From: Leptobrachium leishanense
Lineage: Eukaryota; Chordata; Amphibia; Anura; Megophryidae
Assembly: GCA_009667805.1 (NCBI GenBank)
Contig: CM019065.1
Span: 157,471,322-157,535,321, forward strand
DNA: 64,000 nt
Direction of reading: 5' to 3'
Part shown: piece by piece, positions 52,436 to 62,369 of the stretch
Position numbering within the stretch: the first letter of the stretch is position 1
Layout: each line of letters begins with the position of its first letter
Translations under genes and position numbers: made by a program
Notes under the pieces: generated by a model
The model's database searches: none
What the model saw: only the letters and a program-made list of their open reading frames with translations
What the model was told of the DNA's origin: nothing

Positions 52436-52977
52436 TTGACCCCCGTTACTCGGTCTCAGCAGACACTGGTTGTTGAAGAGAGTGAAGGGGATAGTGAGGA
52501 AGGAAGTTTTTGTCTGGACTGGGTGCGCTCGCCTGAGCCTGAAGAGGTCATTCCAGTTTCCGAACGGTGGGAAAGTAACCTGAGGCTCCTGAATTCCAAT
52601 TGGAAGTTCCCGAAACTTTGGAAATTCCTGTAGTTCCTGAAAATGTGTCTTTAGACTATAGTTCTATGCCTTCACTGGAAGGATCATATTCCGAAGAGAT
52701 GTCTGTTCCAGTTGTGGACGAAAGAACTGAACCTGTACCTGTAGTACTTCTACCTGAAGAGGAGATGATTGAGCCAGAGTCAAAACGTTCTATCCGACCC
52801 CCTCAGAGACTTACCTACGACTCACCAGGACATAGCACTGAAGAGGCTGTCACCACATTGCGAAGGTTGCCCGAAGTGTCTGCTATGTTAGCTGAGATAG
52901 TCAAGAGCATGAGTCAACTTGAGGACGTATATCTGGCCCATTGTATGTTTGCTGCTGAGCCTGTATATATTGCCTAA
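52436..52977 (+). pseudogene. Gypsy pol C-terminal tail
   Basis: Acidic, proline-rich sequence in two frames (TPVTRSQQTLVVEESEGDSE, then PVVDERTEPVPVVLLPEEEM) with RSIRPPQRLTYDSPGH and a final helix (LAEIVKSMSQLEDVYLAHCM) before the stop at 52,975-52,977. The RPPQRLTYD word also resembles RRQPRMLTYE at the end of the 57-61 kb Gypsy pol. Function of this tail is unknown. Confidence 0.7.
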
Positions 52978-53030
52978 TGTAATGTTGAAATGTAATGTAA
53001 CTGTTACACCTCCTTGGAGAGACCCAAGAG

Positions 53031-53047
53031 TTCTAGGAGGGGGAGAG
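53031..53047 (+). promoter_or_regulatory. Polypurine tract before 3' LTR
   Basis: A purine run GGAGGGGGAGAG directly precedes TGTAGCGC of the 3' LTR, the expected plus-strand primer position. Confidence 0.8.
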
Positions 53048-53996
53048 TGTAGCGCTGTTGTAAATTCTGTTGCTGTAATTGCTCGGGTTTGGCCACCAGA
53101 GGGAGACAAGCGCAATGTAAAGTATACTGGACACAATGGGATTACGTTTTCCATCATGCTTTGCGGCGGAGACAGGAAGTGGGTGGGGAGAGAACGAAGG
53201 ACATCCGCAGCCTCTTGCGAAGGAGAGCCAGTGTGAGCCAAGCGACGAAAGGTGAAAGACACACGTGAGACTGCCAGAGATTTAGACCAGGCTGGAGAGC
53301 AGGCGCAGCCTTGCAGGTGCTTGAAATCACAGACAGTGCTATCAGAGACCTATCCAGGCATCACTGAAAAGTTTGCGCAGACACAAAGTTCCGGTTTGGA
53401 CCCCAAGTTAGGAGACTGCGATGATCCACTGGGAGTGCAGGCGGTAGGCCGTGATTCTCGTTACCGAAATCGGACAAGCAGGAGAAGCAGATACGGTGGC
53501 ACAGAGTGCCAGTACAATCCAAGCGGAGAGAGATCCTTGATCGGACAGCGGAACAGATTGCCTAGCGGATGTGTGAGAGGCCTTCCAGGCCACAGTCAAA
53601 GTCCTAAAGAAAGCACGCTGCAGTATTGTTTAAATCTACAGGGCCCCAACGTGACTAGTCGAAGATTTGCTAAAATCCATTCACTGGCCAGTCGAATATA
53701 GTACCCGGGTACCCGAGATCACATACACACACACACTCCTTTTTGGGACATTACCTTCACGGGACTTACAATCAAAAGAACGAAGGGGTTAAACTTTTTT
53801 TTACCGCTGCGCGTTTCTCGCATTACGAAGTCCTGTCTTCTATATACCGTGTTCACATTATATATGCCACTTTATTGGGATCAGTAAAGTATATAATCTA
53901 TAAAATCCACAACAGTGCTGGTGTATATTTATTCCCTAGTGCGGTGAGACTAACCCGAGGTTAAATTCAGCGGCTCCTCCGGGAGTGAGCGCTACA
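53048..53996 (+). repeat. 3' LTR, full length
   Basis: 949 bp from TGTAGCGCTGTTG to GAGTGAGCGCTACA, with a CA-dinucleotide run near 53,722. The short ORFs inside are not meaningful. Confidence 0.92.
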
Positions 53997-54169
53997 GAAG
54001 AATAGCGGAGTTCTGCATTTTTTTTCTGCAGTTCGGCAGCATTTGGTGGTCATTGTCATTCTTCCGCGGCTCCATGTTCAGCATACTTTGGGGACACAAT
54101 GGAATTGCTGTAGTGCGCCGAACCTGAAAGCACTGAAATTTTAGTTCTTTCTGAATATGCCCTTTGATA

Positions 54170-54895
54170 TGGTGATATGTTAGAGTGAATCTAGTAGCAA
54201 GGAATATCTGTGGAAGAAAAGCCTATATTGTATAAAGGTATAATTTGTTATTTCATGCTTCTTACAAAAGGGATTAGTGTAATAATTTAGCTGCAATGTT
54301 ACGGTACTGCCCATTAAATATATCCTATTTTGTTTGGAAAATTATATTTTTTTTATCCTATGAAGTTATGTACTACTTGAGTCTGGTCTATGGATTTCAC
54401 ACTCATAATCTCTTCCTAACCCATATTGTATCGCAAATACACAACATTCCTTCACAGAAGACCAATAATTCCATCAGAAAATAGTTGAAGGTCAGGAACA
54501 TTTTTACAGTACATTTCTCTTCCATAATCTGAATTCGTGACTTTGGACCAAACAGTTTTTTGGAGTGCTTTGCAAAATGTCAAATATGTTCTTCATATAA
54601 CTGCAAGCAGATGTGTATTTGTGCAAGATGCTTATTTGCCTTCTGCTAAACTTAAATAACTGAGTTAATTAGACCCAGAAATGACCGGATTAGAGAATGA
54701 TAGAAGAACTTGATAAGGGATTTTTTTATTAAGATTAATTATCTGATATTTCCAAATCCAGCAGTGGATACATTCTACACAATGTTTCATGACATATGGA
54801 TTGTAATTTCTAAATGACTCTTCTTGTGCTACATATGAAGATAAGTTGTGCGAAAGCACCTAGTTGAATCCAGGACATGAAATGTACACCTAGTA
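54170..54895. other. AT-rich intergenic stretch, nothing recognised
   Basis: No supportable feature. Confidence 0.35.
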
Positions 54896-55136
54896 GATTG
54901 GTGAACATGTTCTTGTCTTGTCTCCATCTGTCGTCCGTCTACAACCGCACGGCCAACTCTCGCCTCCAAGACTTCTCAAGGGCAGCTCCAGGCCTGTGGA
55001 ATGGCTTGACTCATCCTATCAAACTCTCCCCTGATCTCTGGCCCTTCAAGAAATCCCTCAAAACCCATACCCACCTCTTCAGAGTAGCGTACCACATCAC
55101 TGATGCAACTCATCCCTCTGCTCCCCTACTAACACA

Positions 55137-55191
55137 TTATTTATTTATTTATTTGCAAAGTATTTTACCAGGAAGGATACATTGAGATTTC
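55137..55191 (-). mobile_element. Retroelement 3' tail, reverse
   Basis: TTATTTATTTATTTGCAAAG followed by TATTTTACCAGGAAGGATAC is the reverse complement of the tail at 24,430-24,480. Confidence 0.5.
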
Positions 55192-55270
55192 TCTCGTTTT
55201 CAAGTATATCCTAATTGATGCTGCTTCAATGGCCCCACCATTCCTGAACCACTGGCACCTATGATCCTGC

Positions 55271-56365
55271 TGTAGCGCTGTGTTTAAAACCTTACTGTGG
55301 CAGTACCCATTTTTGGCCACCGGAGGGAGACAAGCGCGATAAGAGACACTCAACATTGGGACTACATTTCCCGGCATGCTCTGGGAACGGACACAGGAAG
55401 TGGGTGGGACACGCCGAGTTACATCCTGAGCCTCGTGGAGATAGCTGGCAGAGCGCGCCAGGGAGTGAAAGAGACAGGACACAGTGCTGCAGAGTGGAAC
55501 AGTGACTAGGCCAGAACGCATGTGCTCCTATTAGGATTCCAGATTGGGTTATCCAGCCTTGTAAGAGGGAGACCCAGTGATCCACAGATATTACCCAAGC
55601 TGCTATCAAGGAAGCCGGAGGACCCCCGAGTTAGGAGTACCGCAGGTCTATCGGATTGGGAGAGCAGGCGGTAAGCCGGACAAGTCGTGGCCGGAGCAGA
55701 GAGAGCCAGACAACGGATCCAGTAGCCAGTATCCCAGTGAAGCATCGAGCGGAGAGACGTCCTGGGTCAGCGGAGCCTTGGTTATCGAACGGATGGGTGA
55801 GAGGCCTCCAAGGCCGGTCATAAAGCAAGGAAGCACGCTGTTGTTTGTTCCAAAAACCCACAGGGCCCCAACTTGACTAGTCGAAGACACCGCTTTAAGT
55901 AATTCACTGGCCAGTTGAATAGTACCCGGGTACCATAACACACACACACACTTACAGTCCGGGACTTAACCTGTGCGGGACTCACTCCCTAATATCCAGA
56001 AAGGGGTTAAAGATTCGTATCTTATTTTTCTTTTCCGCTACGCGTTTTCCCCGAATTACGAAGCATTGTATTTTCTTTTCCGCTACGCGGTTTCCTCGAA
56101 TTACGAAGCATTGTATTTTTTTCTGTTCTGCTGCGCATTTTCCCGAAATACGAAGCCTCGTATTTCTTTTCCGCTGCGCGTTTCCCGAAATACGAAATAC
56201 TGTAAATATATCCATGAACACCGTGTTACCCAATATATGCTTTTATTTCTAGTAAACTATATAAATTATAAAATCCACAACGGTGCTGGAGTATATTTAT
56301 TCCCTAGTGCGGGGAGACTGACCCGTGGTTCAATTTCAGCGGCTCCTCCGGGAGTGAGCGCTACA
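55271..56365 (+). mobile_element. Solo LTR, Gypsy family related to 46.5-54 kb element
   Basis: 1,095 bp from TGTAGCGCTGTG to GAGTGAGCGCTACA, flanked by CTGC (55,267-55,270 and 56,366-56,369). It shares with the LTRs of the PNMA-like Gypsy the stretches TTTTGGCCACCGGAGGGAGA, CACAGGAAGTGGGTGGG and the end TCAGCGGCTCCTCCGGGAGT. There is no internal sequence: the remnant of LTR-LTR recombination. A decayed local repeat of TTTTCTTTTCCGCTACGCG units lies at 56,020-56,190. Confidence 0.88.
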
Positions 56366-56776
56366 CTGCCTTCCAGTAAAATTCACCTTGTCTTCCTCGA
56401 CCCCAATCCCTCTAGACTGTAAACTCCTATGAGCAGGGCCCTCTACACCTCTTGTTTCCATCTTATGTCTGTTTATCTGTATCTCGTTCCCTTTGGTTAT
56501 TGTAAAGCGCTGCGGAAACTGTTGGCGCTATATAAATGATGACAATAATAATAATTGTACTTTGAAATTTGTACCATGTTTTCTTTTTATTTCTGCTGTT
56601 CTTAAGGACACCTGCAATGTGAATAGTATTCTAGGCCCTGAAATCTGTCTAGGCCCTGCAATCTGATTCAAGTCTGATGTTTTCGTTCTGTCAATTTGGT
56701 ATTGTCTGGTCGTGTACTCATCAGAATAGATGCATGAGTAATGGAAACTGGATTATGGTTGACGGGGAGATACATA

Positions 56777-56967
56777 CAGGGTTATTCAGAGAGCGTGAAA
56801 AGCAGGAGAATGACTGGAGAATGATTGGAGAATGAAAAATTCTAGGTCAAAATAGCCAAACCAGAAAAATTCTCCCTTTCATCTCACTTTCCAAATCGGC
56901 TATTTTGACCTAGAATTTTTCATTCTCCAGTCATTCTCCTGCTTTTCACGCTCTCTGAATAACCCCG
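56777..56967. mobile_element. Palindromic MITE P, copy at 56.8 kb
   Basis: The left end CAGGGTTATTCAGAGAGCGT is mirrored by ACGCTCTCTGAATAACCCCG. It is nearly identical in design to 12,417-12,606. Flanks are ATA and TTA. Confidence 0.75.
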
Positions 56968-57063
56968 TTAATGTGTGAAGTCGTTAAGATTAGGGATAAG
57001 GTCAATTATTATGAATTGGTGTAAGGTTTATGCATTGTGTAATAAATGGTCAACAGAATTATT

Positions 57064-57371
57064 TAACCTCCCTGGCAGTCCAATTCTGACATATTTTATA
57101 TGTCAGTATTGGTACAATTAATCTGGCCCCCTAGCGGTATTAGTGTGGCTCAGGGTTAACTTTCAATGCTGAAAGCGGTATCCCCGAGTCACACTCGGGC
57201 TGATACTTACATGTCCCTGCGCTCCCTCACTGACCCCCGCAGTCACACTCCAACCGATCGTGACGTCACACTTCCAGGTTTACTCCTCGAGAGATGGGAA
57301 CCAGGTAGTGTGACGTCGCGATCGGCTGGAGGAGAATGCGGAGGTCAGCGAGGGAGCGCAGGACATGTAAG
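57064..57371. repeat. Fold-back repeat hosting the minus-strand Gypsy
   Basis: Starts AACCTCCCTGGCAGTCC. A long inverted repeat runs from CTTACATGTCCCTGCGCTCC (about 57,207) to GGAGCGCAGGACATGTAAG (ending 57,371). Beyond the Gypsy the repeat appears to continue at 61,666-61,735 (AGCCCGAGTGTGGCTCGGGG), the inverse of GTCACACTCGGGC at 57,188. Confidence 0.55.
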
Positions 57372-57741
57372 TGTTGCACTCTTTAGAATAAGAGACGGAG
57401 CTTGTTCTGGTACAACACATTTATTTTATGAGTTCACCTGAAACAGATAAAAGATTCTGTTTTTACTCTGGATGCACTGTGCACACTCTCTCTTAACTGC
57501 ATCCAGTGGTAACTTCAGGATTACTGAATCACTGAGACAACCACATGGTATTAAGTACAGTTTCTGTGGCTGAGGACACAGCAGTGACACCTGCTGGTAG
57601 GAGGTCAGAACAGCAGCAACAGAACTATGTTCTGGTAAATTTCAATAATAACAAAACAAAATGCTTTCTACTTAGTCCTGTTTACAGTACTCTTTTGGGG
57701 TGCAATGAGTTTAATACCGATTTAATACACAGAGTGCCACA
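57372..57741 (-). repeat. 3' LTR of minus-strand Gypsy
   Basis: 370 bp. On the element strand it follows the purine-rich tract TGTGGGGAGAG (about 57,742-57,752), the probable plus-strand primer. Confidence 0.9.
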
Positions 57742-57849
57742 CTCTCCCCACAAAATTTAATGTCAACAGACATTTCCTCGTTTAGATCAGTATACTCTGA
57801 TGTCTATAACAGTAATATTTACAACGTCACATCTCTAAGTATCACTTTA

Positions 57850-60147
57850 CTAAGCGATCTGTAAGTTCATTGTATTCCACGGCCTCCAAAAACTGGAACT
57901 GCAATATTTAGTGTGAATGTCCTTCACCGGTACTTCTCTTTGTATCACGGAAGGTTGCCCTAAAGTTTCATAAGTCAACATCCTTGGTTGGCGTCTCTCC
58001 CTTTGTGGGTGTGACCTAGGTGATTGTTCAGGAGTCTCTTGTTCTTCATCGAAGGACGGTTCTGCTTCAAATGATGGCTGGGGAACTTGATCCTCGCATC
58101 CATGGTATCGGTTATCCTCTAAACCTTCATCAACCGGTAGGTAGTCATTTGACTGTTGGGTGACATGGGGTTGGAAAACTCTAGCTCTCGGGTTTAGCAT
58201 GGGTTCTCCATTTCTTGAATTCTTCTCTACGAGGGGCCTGAGTCTGTATACTAGTTGGTAGTCATCACCTGAGTCACTATCTGAGTCATCTTGAGGTTGT
58301 CTCTTTCGAGTTGCTTGTCTTTTCTTCTCCAGAGAATCACGTTTCTTTGGTATTGCCTGTTCTGCAGCCTTCTCAGGTTTTTCTAGTGGTAAGTGGTCAC
58401 ATGGCATCAACAAATTTCTGTGAATTACTCTATTTCTACCTTCTCCATTTTCTGGTTTGATCTCGTAGACGGGACTTTCTTTGCTTTTCCTTTGTACCAC
58501 TACGTGAACTTTATCTTCCCAGTAAGAACGAATTTTTCCAGGTCCTCCTCTTTCAGTTAAGTTCATAACCAGCACTCGACCACCAGGTTGTAAATCATTT
58601 CCCTGGATTCTCCTATCATAGTATACTTTTCCTCTTGTTGCTTCTTTCTTTGCGGTTCTAGATGCAACAACATAAGCTTCACTCATTCTCTTTTGCCACT
58701 CTGTTACGTAGTCTTCATACGTTTCTTGTTTTTCTTCAACCGCGCGATTGAACAGAAGGTCGATAGGAAGTCTTGGGGATCTCCCAAACAGTAGGTAATA
58801 CGGTGAGTATCCGGTAGCCGCTCTGCGCGTGCAATTATAGGCGTGAACAACTTTTCCCAATGAGTTCTTCCAGTCTGTCTTCTCTTTTTCCGTCAGGGTT
58901 CTCAACATGGATAACAGTGTTCTGTTGAACCTTTCAACTTGGCCATTTCCTTGAGGGTGATAGGGTGTCGTATGAGAGCCACGAACTCCAGAGAGTTCTT
59001 TCAACCTTGTAAACATCTGATTCTCAAACTCTTTCCCCATATCATGATGGATCTTGCTCGGGAACCCGAACTTGAGCGCAAAATCATTAAAGATCTTCTC
59101 AGCTACTGTCTTGGCGGATTTGTTCCTTGTGGCATAGGCCTGTGCAAACCGGGTGTAATGATCCATGACTACTAGGATGTATTCATACCCTTGTTTACAT
59201 TTCTCCAAGTGCAGGAAGTCAACGGATACCATTTCAAACGGATACGTTGTGGTAATGGTAGACAACGGTGCTCTCGTAGGCTTATTGGGCTTCTTCTTCT
59301 TAAGACATTCACAGACTCTGGTCACAAAGTGTTCAACATCCTTCTGCATATGTTGCCAGTAAAATCTGTCTCTAATTAAAGTAAGTGTCCTTTCAACCCC
59401 GAGGTGTCCCATTTCTTGATGTAACTCTTTGAAGACGAGTGGGTGATACTCTTTGGGCAGGATCAGTTGATCTCGTTCCGACGTTTTCCTGTATAACACC
59501 CCATCTTTGTTCACAAACAGTTTTGTCCATTGTTTCAGCAATAACTGGACATCCAGATGCTCTGTCTTTAAGACTTCATTTCCTGGACGCTGATTCTTTG
59601 TCTTGTATCTCAGAACTCTTCCAACAATTGGGTCTTCTTCCTGGGATTTTCGAATCTGCCCCATAGTCAGGGGGCTAGTAACTGTACTATGTGGTGCATC
59701 TTGTACCAGTTCCAGTGCCCTTGTGAAAATGGTTCCTATTCCCTGAGACAGTTCTTCCAACTCTACCGATATTCCCAGTATTGAAGAGCTGATGATATCC
59801 CGTTTGAGTTCTTCAGTACATTGGTTCATGTAGTTGTTGATCTCTAACGGCATCCGAGATAAACCATCTGCATCTGCATTTGACTTGCCTGGACGGTATC
59901 GAATCGTGAAGTTAAAATCTGCAAGCTGTGCTACCCACCGGTGGCCTGTGGCATTCAATTTGGCTGTGGTGAGGATATAGGTGAGAGGGTTGTTGTCTGT
60001 ATACACAACAAATGAGCATGCGTGGTACAGATAATCCCTGAACCTTTCACAAATGGCCCATTTCAACGCTAGGAATTCTAACTTCCCAGAATGCATATGA
60101 TAATTCTTCTCCGGTGGTGTCAGTGTTCGGGAGCCATATGCAATCAC
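57850..60147 (-). CDS. Gypsy pol: RNase H C-terminus, integrase and tail (765 codons open)
   Basis: Longest open frame of the window, with no own start codon implied: it is the 3' part of a pol polyprotein. Residues 1-100 are RNase H (EFLALKWAICERFRDYLY, VVYTDNNPLTYILTTAKLNA, SNADADGLSRMP). The zinc-binding domain follows near residues 245-290 (HQEMGHLGVERTLTLIRDRF, CECLK). The integrase core has VSVDFLHLEK (Asp), SKIHHDMGKEFENQ (Asp) and HPQGNGQVERFNRTL (Glu), then YSPYYLLFGRSPRLPIDLLF. The C-terminal module is NDLQPGGRVLVMNLTERGGP with SYWEDKVHVVVQR, followed by an acidic, Arg-rich tail ending near RRQPRMLTYETLGQ. All three catalytic integrase residues are present, so this part could be functional at protein level. 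Confidence 0.88.
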   Translation of the reverse strand: MIAYGSRTLTPPEKNYHMHSGKLEFLALKWAICERFRDYLYHACSFVVYTDNNPLTYILTTAKLNATGHRWVAQLADFNFTIRYRPGKSNADADGLSRMPLEINNYMNQCTEELKRDIISSSILGISVELEELSQGIGTIFTRALELVQDAPHSTVTSPLTMGQIRKSQEEDPIVGRVLRYKTKNQRPGNEVLKTEHLDVQLLLKQWTKLFVNKDGVLYRKTSERDQLILPKEYHPLVFKELHQEMGHLGVERTLTLIRDRFYWQHMQKDVEHFVTRVCECLKKKKPNKPTRAPLSTITTTYPFEMVSVDFLHLEKCKQGYEYILVVMDHYTRFAQAYATRNKSAKTVAEKIFNDFALKFGFPSKIHHDMGKEFENQMFTRLKELSGVRGSHTTPYHPQGNGQVERFNRTLLSMLRTLTEKEKTDWKNSLGKVVHAYNCTRRAATGYSPYYLLFGRSPRLPIDLLFNRAVEEKQETYEDYVTEWQKRMSEAYVVASRTAKKEATRGKVYYDRRIQGNDLQPGGRVLVMNLTERGGPGKIRSYWEDKVHVVVQRKSKESPVYEIKPENGEGRNRVIHRNLLMPCDHLPLEKPEKAAEQAIPKKRDSLEKKRQATRKRQPQDDSDSDSGDDYQLVYRLRPLVEKNSRNGEPMLNPRARVFQPHVTQQSNDYLPVDEGLEDNRYHGCEDQVPQPSFEAEPSFDEEQETPEQSPRSHPQRERRQPRMLTYETLGQPSVIQREVPVKDIHTKYCSSSFWRPWNTMNLQIA

Positions 60148-60268
60148 TTACCATCTTGCCTCCTTGCCTTTGGTATAACACCGCTCCGAGACCTTCCTGT
60201 GATGCATCACAGTGTAGCACAAACGGCTGTGTGAAATCTACATATCCCAGGACAGGTGGTTTCAACAA
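60047..60268 (-). pseudogene. Gypsy RNase H N-terminus, frameshifted
   Basis: LKPPVLGYVDFTQPFVLHCD and ASQEGLGAVLYQRQGGKMV give the start of RNase H with its first catalytic Asp. The protein then continues in the frame of the 765-codon ORF, so one frameshift lies near 60,150. Confidence 0.8.
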
Positions 60269-60372
60269 ATAGTCAATGAGCTGGTTTAGAATTTCCTGGT
60301 GGCAGTTTGTCCAGCTAATAGATCTGCGGGACGGTAGATGTCCTTGCTGCTTGGTTGTTCGCCCCTTCTTCT

Positions 60373-60582
60373 TTACTTGGGGGCTCTCTCTTGTACGGAC
60401 ACTGTGTCTTTCCCATTTCGCTCAGATTCGGTAAGAGATAGCAACTCATATAAGGGCTTGGCAGTTCTGGAAAAGTTTGGAATGTAGGACCGGTAGTACG
60501 AAAGAAATCCCAACATCTTTCTCAAATCTCCTATTGTTTCAGGTTTCTTTTCTTTTAATTTCTGTACTGGTGCTATCTCGGC
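60373..60582 (-). pseudogene. Gypsy RT thumb/connection fragment
   Basis: Just after the gap (element orientation) the frame reads AEIAPVQKLKEKKPETIGDL, RKMLGFLSYYRSYIPNFSRT and AKPLYELL, the RT segment after the catalytic YxDD. It stops at 60,373. Confidence 0.8.
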
Positions 60583-60682
60583 NNNNNNNNNNNNNNNNNN
60601 NNNNNNNNNNNNNNNNNNNNNNNNNNNNNNNNNNNNNNNNNNNNNNNNNNNNNNNNNNNNNNNNNNNNNNNNNNNNNNNNNN
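60583..60682. other. Assembly gap, exactly 100 N
   Basis: A run of 100 N, a common placeholder for a gap of unknown size. On one side is Gag N-terminal coding sequence and on the other RT thumb, so the missing DNA should hold capsid, nucleocapsid, protease and the RT fingers and palm. Confidence 0.95.
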
Positions 60683-61250
60683 TCCTCCAATCTGTCCACA
60701 GATTCTGAATTCCCGCCGGAGGGTTACTTCTGGCACCGTGGCTGGTAATGGTACAGTCATTTCCCCCACTTTACTCACGCTTCCGCTGCTCACGCTGATC
60801 CTATCCTCTAGTGTCCTCATCTCCTCTCTAATGCTTTGCGAGCTTCCTCTTGAGATTGTTGCAGTTGGAGGTATTTTTCTCTGAGGTCTCTAATCCGAGT
60901 GTCCTCCTTTACCATTAATTCTGCATCTGTCACACCGGGCTTGCCCCCTAAAATAAATGACAACACAGGTCTTTTAAATACTGGCAAACCTCGTCTTCCT
61001 CTTGACTGCCTTCAATCTCCTCCAAAAACTGTCTCTGCCTTCCTATTCAGGGTTCGTCTGGATTCAGTGAAGAAACCTGTCCCGCTTTCTTCAGGGCACT
61101 TTAGAAAACGGCAAACTTCAACAAGATGAGCTTTCTCTAGCTGCAGTAGCGTAGTGCTCACTTTATCTTGCAATTGCTCCATCTTCTCACGTTGTCCTCC
61201 AAGAACTTTCTACTGACTTCTAGATTCGTCTCTGATAAAAGGAGTAGTCT
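60683..61250 (-). pseudogene. Gypsy Gag N-terminal part
   Basis: On the minus strand from about 61,184 a start reads MEQLQDKVSTTLLQLEKAH, followed by EVCRFLKCPEESGTG-like sequence, coiled-coil-like ELMVKEDTRIRDLREKYLQL, and finally VTLRREFRICGQIGG at the gap edge. Several stops or shifts interrupt it (about 61,000-60,960 and 60,825). The last motif is familiar from Gags of vertebrate Gypsy elements, but this assignment is from recalled pattern only. Confidence 0.6.
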
Positions 61251-61293
61251 TTTCTTGCTTTACTTTACTCCTCCTGGCTGGCTCGCCAAAATA

Positions 61294-61665
61294 TGTTGCA
61301 CTCTTTAGAATAAGAGACGGGGCTTGTTCTGGTACAACACATTTATTTTATGAGTTCACCTGAAACAGATAAAAGATTCTGTTTTTACTCTGGATGCACT
61401 GTGCGCACACTCTCTCTTAACTGCATCCAGTGGTAACTTCAGGATTACTGAATCACTGAGCACACCACATGGTATTAAGTACAGTTTCTGTGGCTGAGGA
61501 CACAGCAGTGACACCCGCTGGTAGGAGGTCAGAACAGCAGCAACAGAACTATGTTCTGGTAAATTTCAATAATAACAAAACAAAATGCTTTCTACTTAGT
61601 CCTGTTTACAGTACTCTTTTGGGGTGCAATGAGTTTAATACCGATTTAATACACAGAGTGCCACA
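61294..61665 (-). repeat. 5' LTR of minus-strand Gypsy
   Basis: 372 bp. On the element strand the sequence just inside is TTTTGGCGAGCCAGCCAGGA, placing the primer-binding site at TGGCGAGCCAGCC; the tRNA is not assigned. Confidence 0.9.
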
Positions 61666-62369
61666 TAAGTATCCAGCCCGAGTGTGGCTCGGGGATACCG
61701 CTTTCGGTACAAAATGTTAACCCCGAGCCACACAAGGGAAAACCATCACGGGGGTTAAGGGATTAGTACAGGTTAATGACAATGGATGGCAGCAAAATAT
61801 GTTACATTTCAAAAACGATAAGGCGCTATTCAGTGCTTAATTGATAAATCGGAAGGTGGGAGAACACAACATGCATATGAGAGCAGAAGGGAGACAAAGC
61901 TGGCTTAGATTCCGGAAAGCATACACTTTGCTGAAAACAACATTCTCTGTATTATTATTATTATCCTTTTATATAGCGCCATAAATTTCACAGCGCTTTA
62001 CAAGATCAGTGTACAAGGGGTTGATATGTTAGAATACCACACATGGATGATACGGCCTGATTCAGGGGGACCCTGTTCCCAAAGTAAATTACAGTCTATA
62101 AGATATACAAGTACTTTTGTGAGGTAGGTGCATCCATATTGTCAGGTGTCCTGCCCAAGGATACTCACTGGTGGCGTCTTCTGAGTGGGATCTGGTCATC
62201 TTTCCATGATTGTAGAGCAGCGACCTGGTGGTTAGGTTGAACTCGCTTCTTTTAAAGTCGAGACTTCTCCATGGTTGTATTGGAGGGATGTGCTAAATGG
62301 GATTTTGAATTGCTTCTCCACAGTCGAAGGGCTGGACTCCACAGCCAATATTGTGTGGGTGGCGAGTAT

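Larger units (their letters stand above)
46513..53996 (+). mobile_element. Gypsy LTR retrotransposon with PNMA-like Gag
   Basis: A 7,484-bp insertion with GAAG at 46,509-46,512 and 53,997-54,000, TGTAGCGC...GCGCTACA borders, a tRNA-Pro-like primer site, a purine tract before the 3' LTR and canonical gene order gag, protease, RT, RNase H, integrase. The pol carries about ten frameshifts or stops. Over the shared LTR sequence I count about 15 differences in 390 bp, so it is much older than the Gypsy inside DIRS. A solo LTR of a related family is at 55,271. Confidence 0.9.
46178..54165 (+). repeat. Family A copy split by a Gypsy element
   Basis: The left part (46,178-46,512) has the ACCAGGTTTAAACAGGCGAA and TTTAGTCTTTTCATTTTCAG boxes; the right part (53,997-54,165) has TTCGGCAGCATTTGGTGGTC and CAGCATACTTTGGGG. 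The Gypsy element 46,513-53,996 lies between them with GAAG on both sides. Termini are diverged. Confidence 0.5.
54897..56575 (+). pseudogene. L2-type LINE fragment, split by retroelement tail and solo LTR
   Basis: The left piece translates to ANSRLQDFSRAAPGLWNGLT and FKKSLKTHTHLFRVAYH, matching the L2 fragment at 18.6-19.0 kb. The right piece (56,366-56,575) is the 3' untranslated end with AAAGCGCTGCGGAAACTGTT, GGCGCTATATAAATGATG and AAT repeats. In between are a reversed AAAT tail (55,137-55,191), an unclassified 80 bp and the solo LTR. Confidence 0.65.
57372..61665 (-). mobile_element. Gypsy LTR retrotransposon with assembly gap
   Basis: TAAG flanks at 57,368-57,371 and 61,666-61,669; LTRs at both ends begin TGTTGCACTC and end GAGTGCCACA on the plus strand. 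I see about five differences between the LTRs, including a 2-bp indel. The minus strand encodes a Gag N-terminus, then (after a 100-N gap) RT thumb, RNase H and integrase. The apparent 4.3-kb length is not real because the gap probably replaces one to two kilobases of gag-pol. Confidence 0.88.

Noticed and set aside
53252..55947. ORFs of 99-149 codons at 53.3-53.7 and 55.3-55.9 kb
   Set aside because: They lie in LTR sequence (3' LTR and solo LTR) on both strands and lack Gag or pol motifs.
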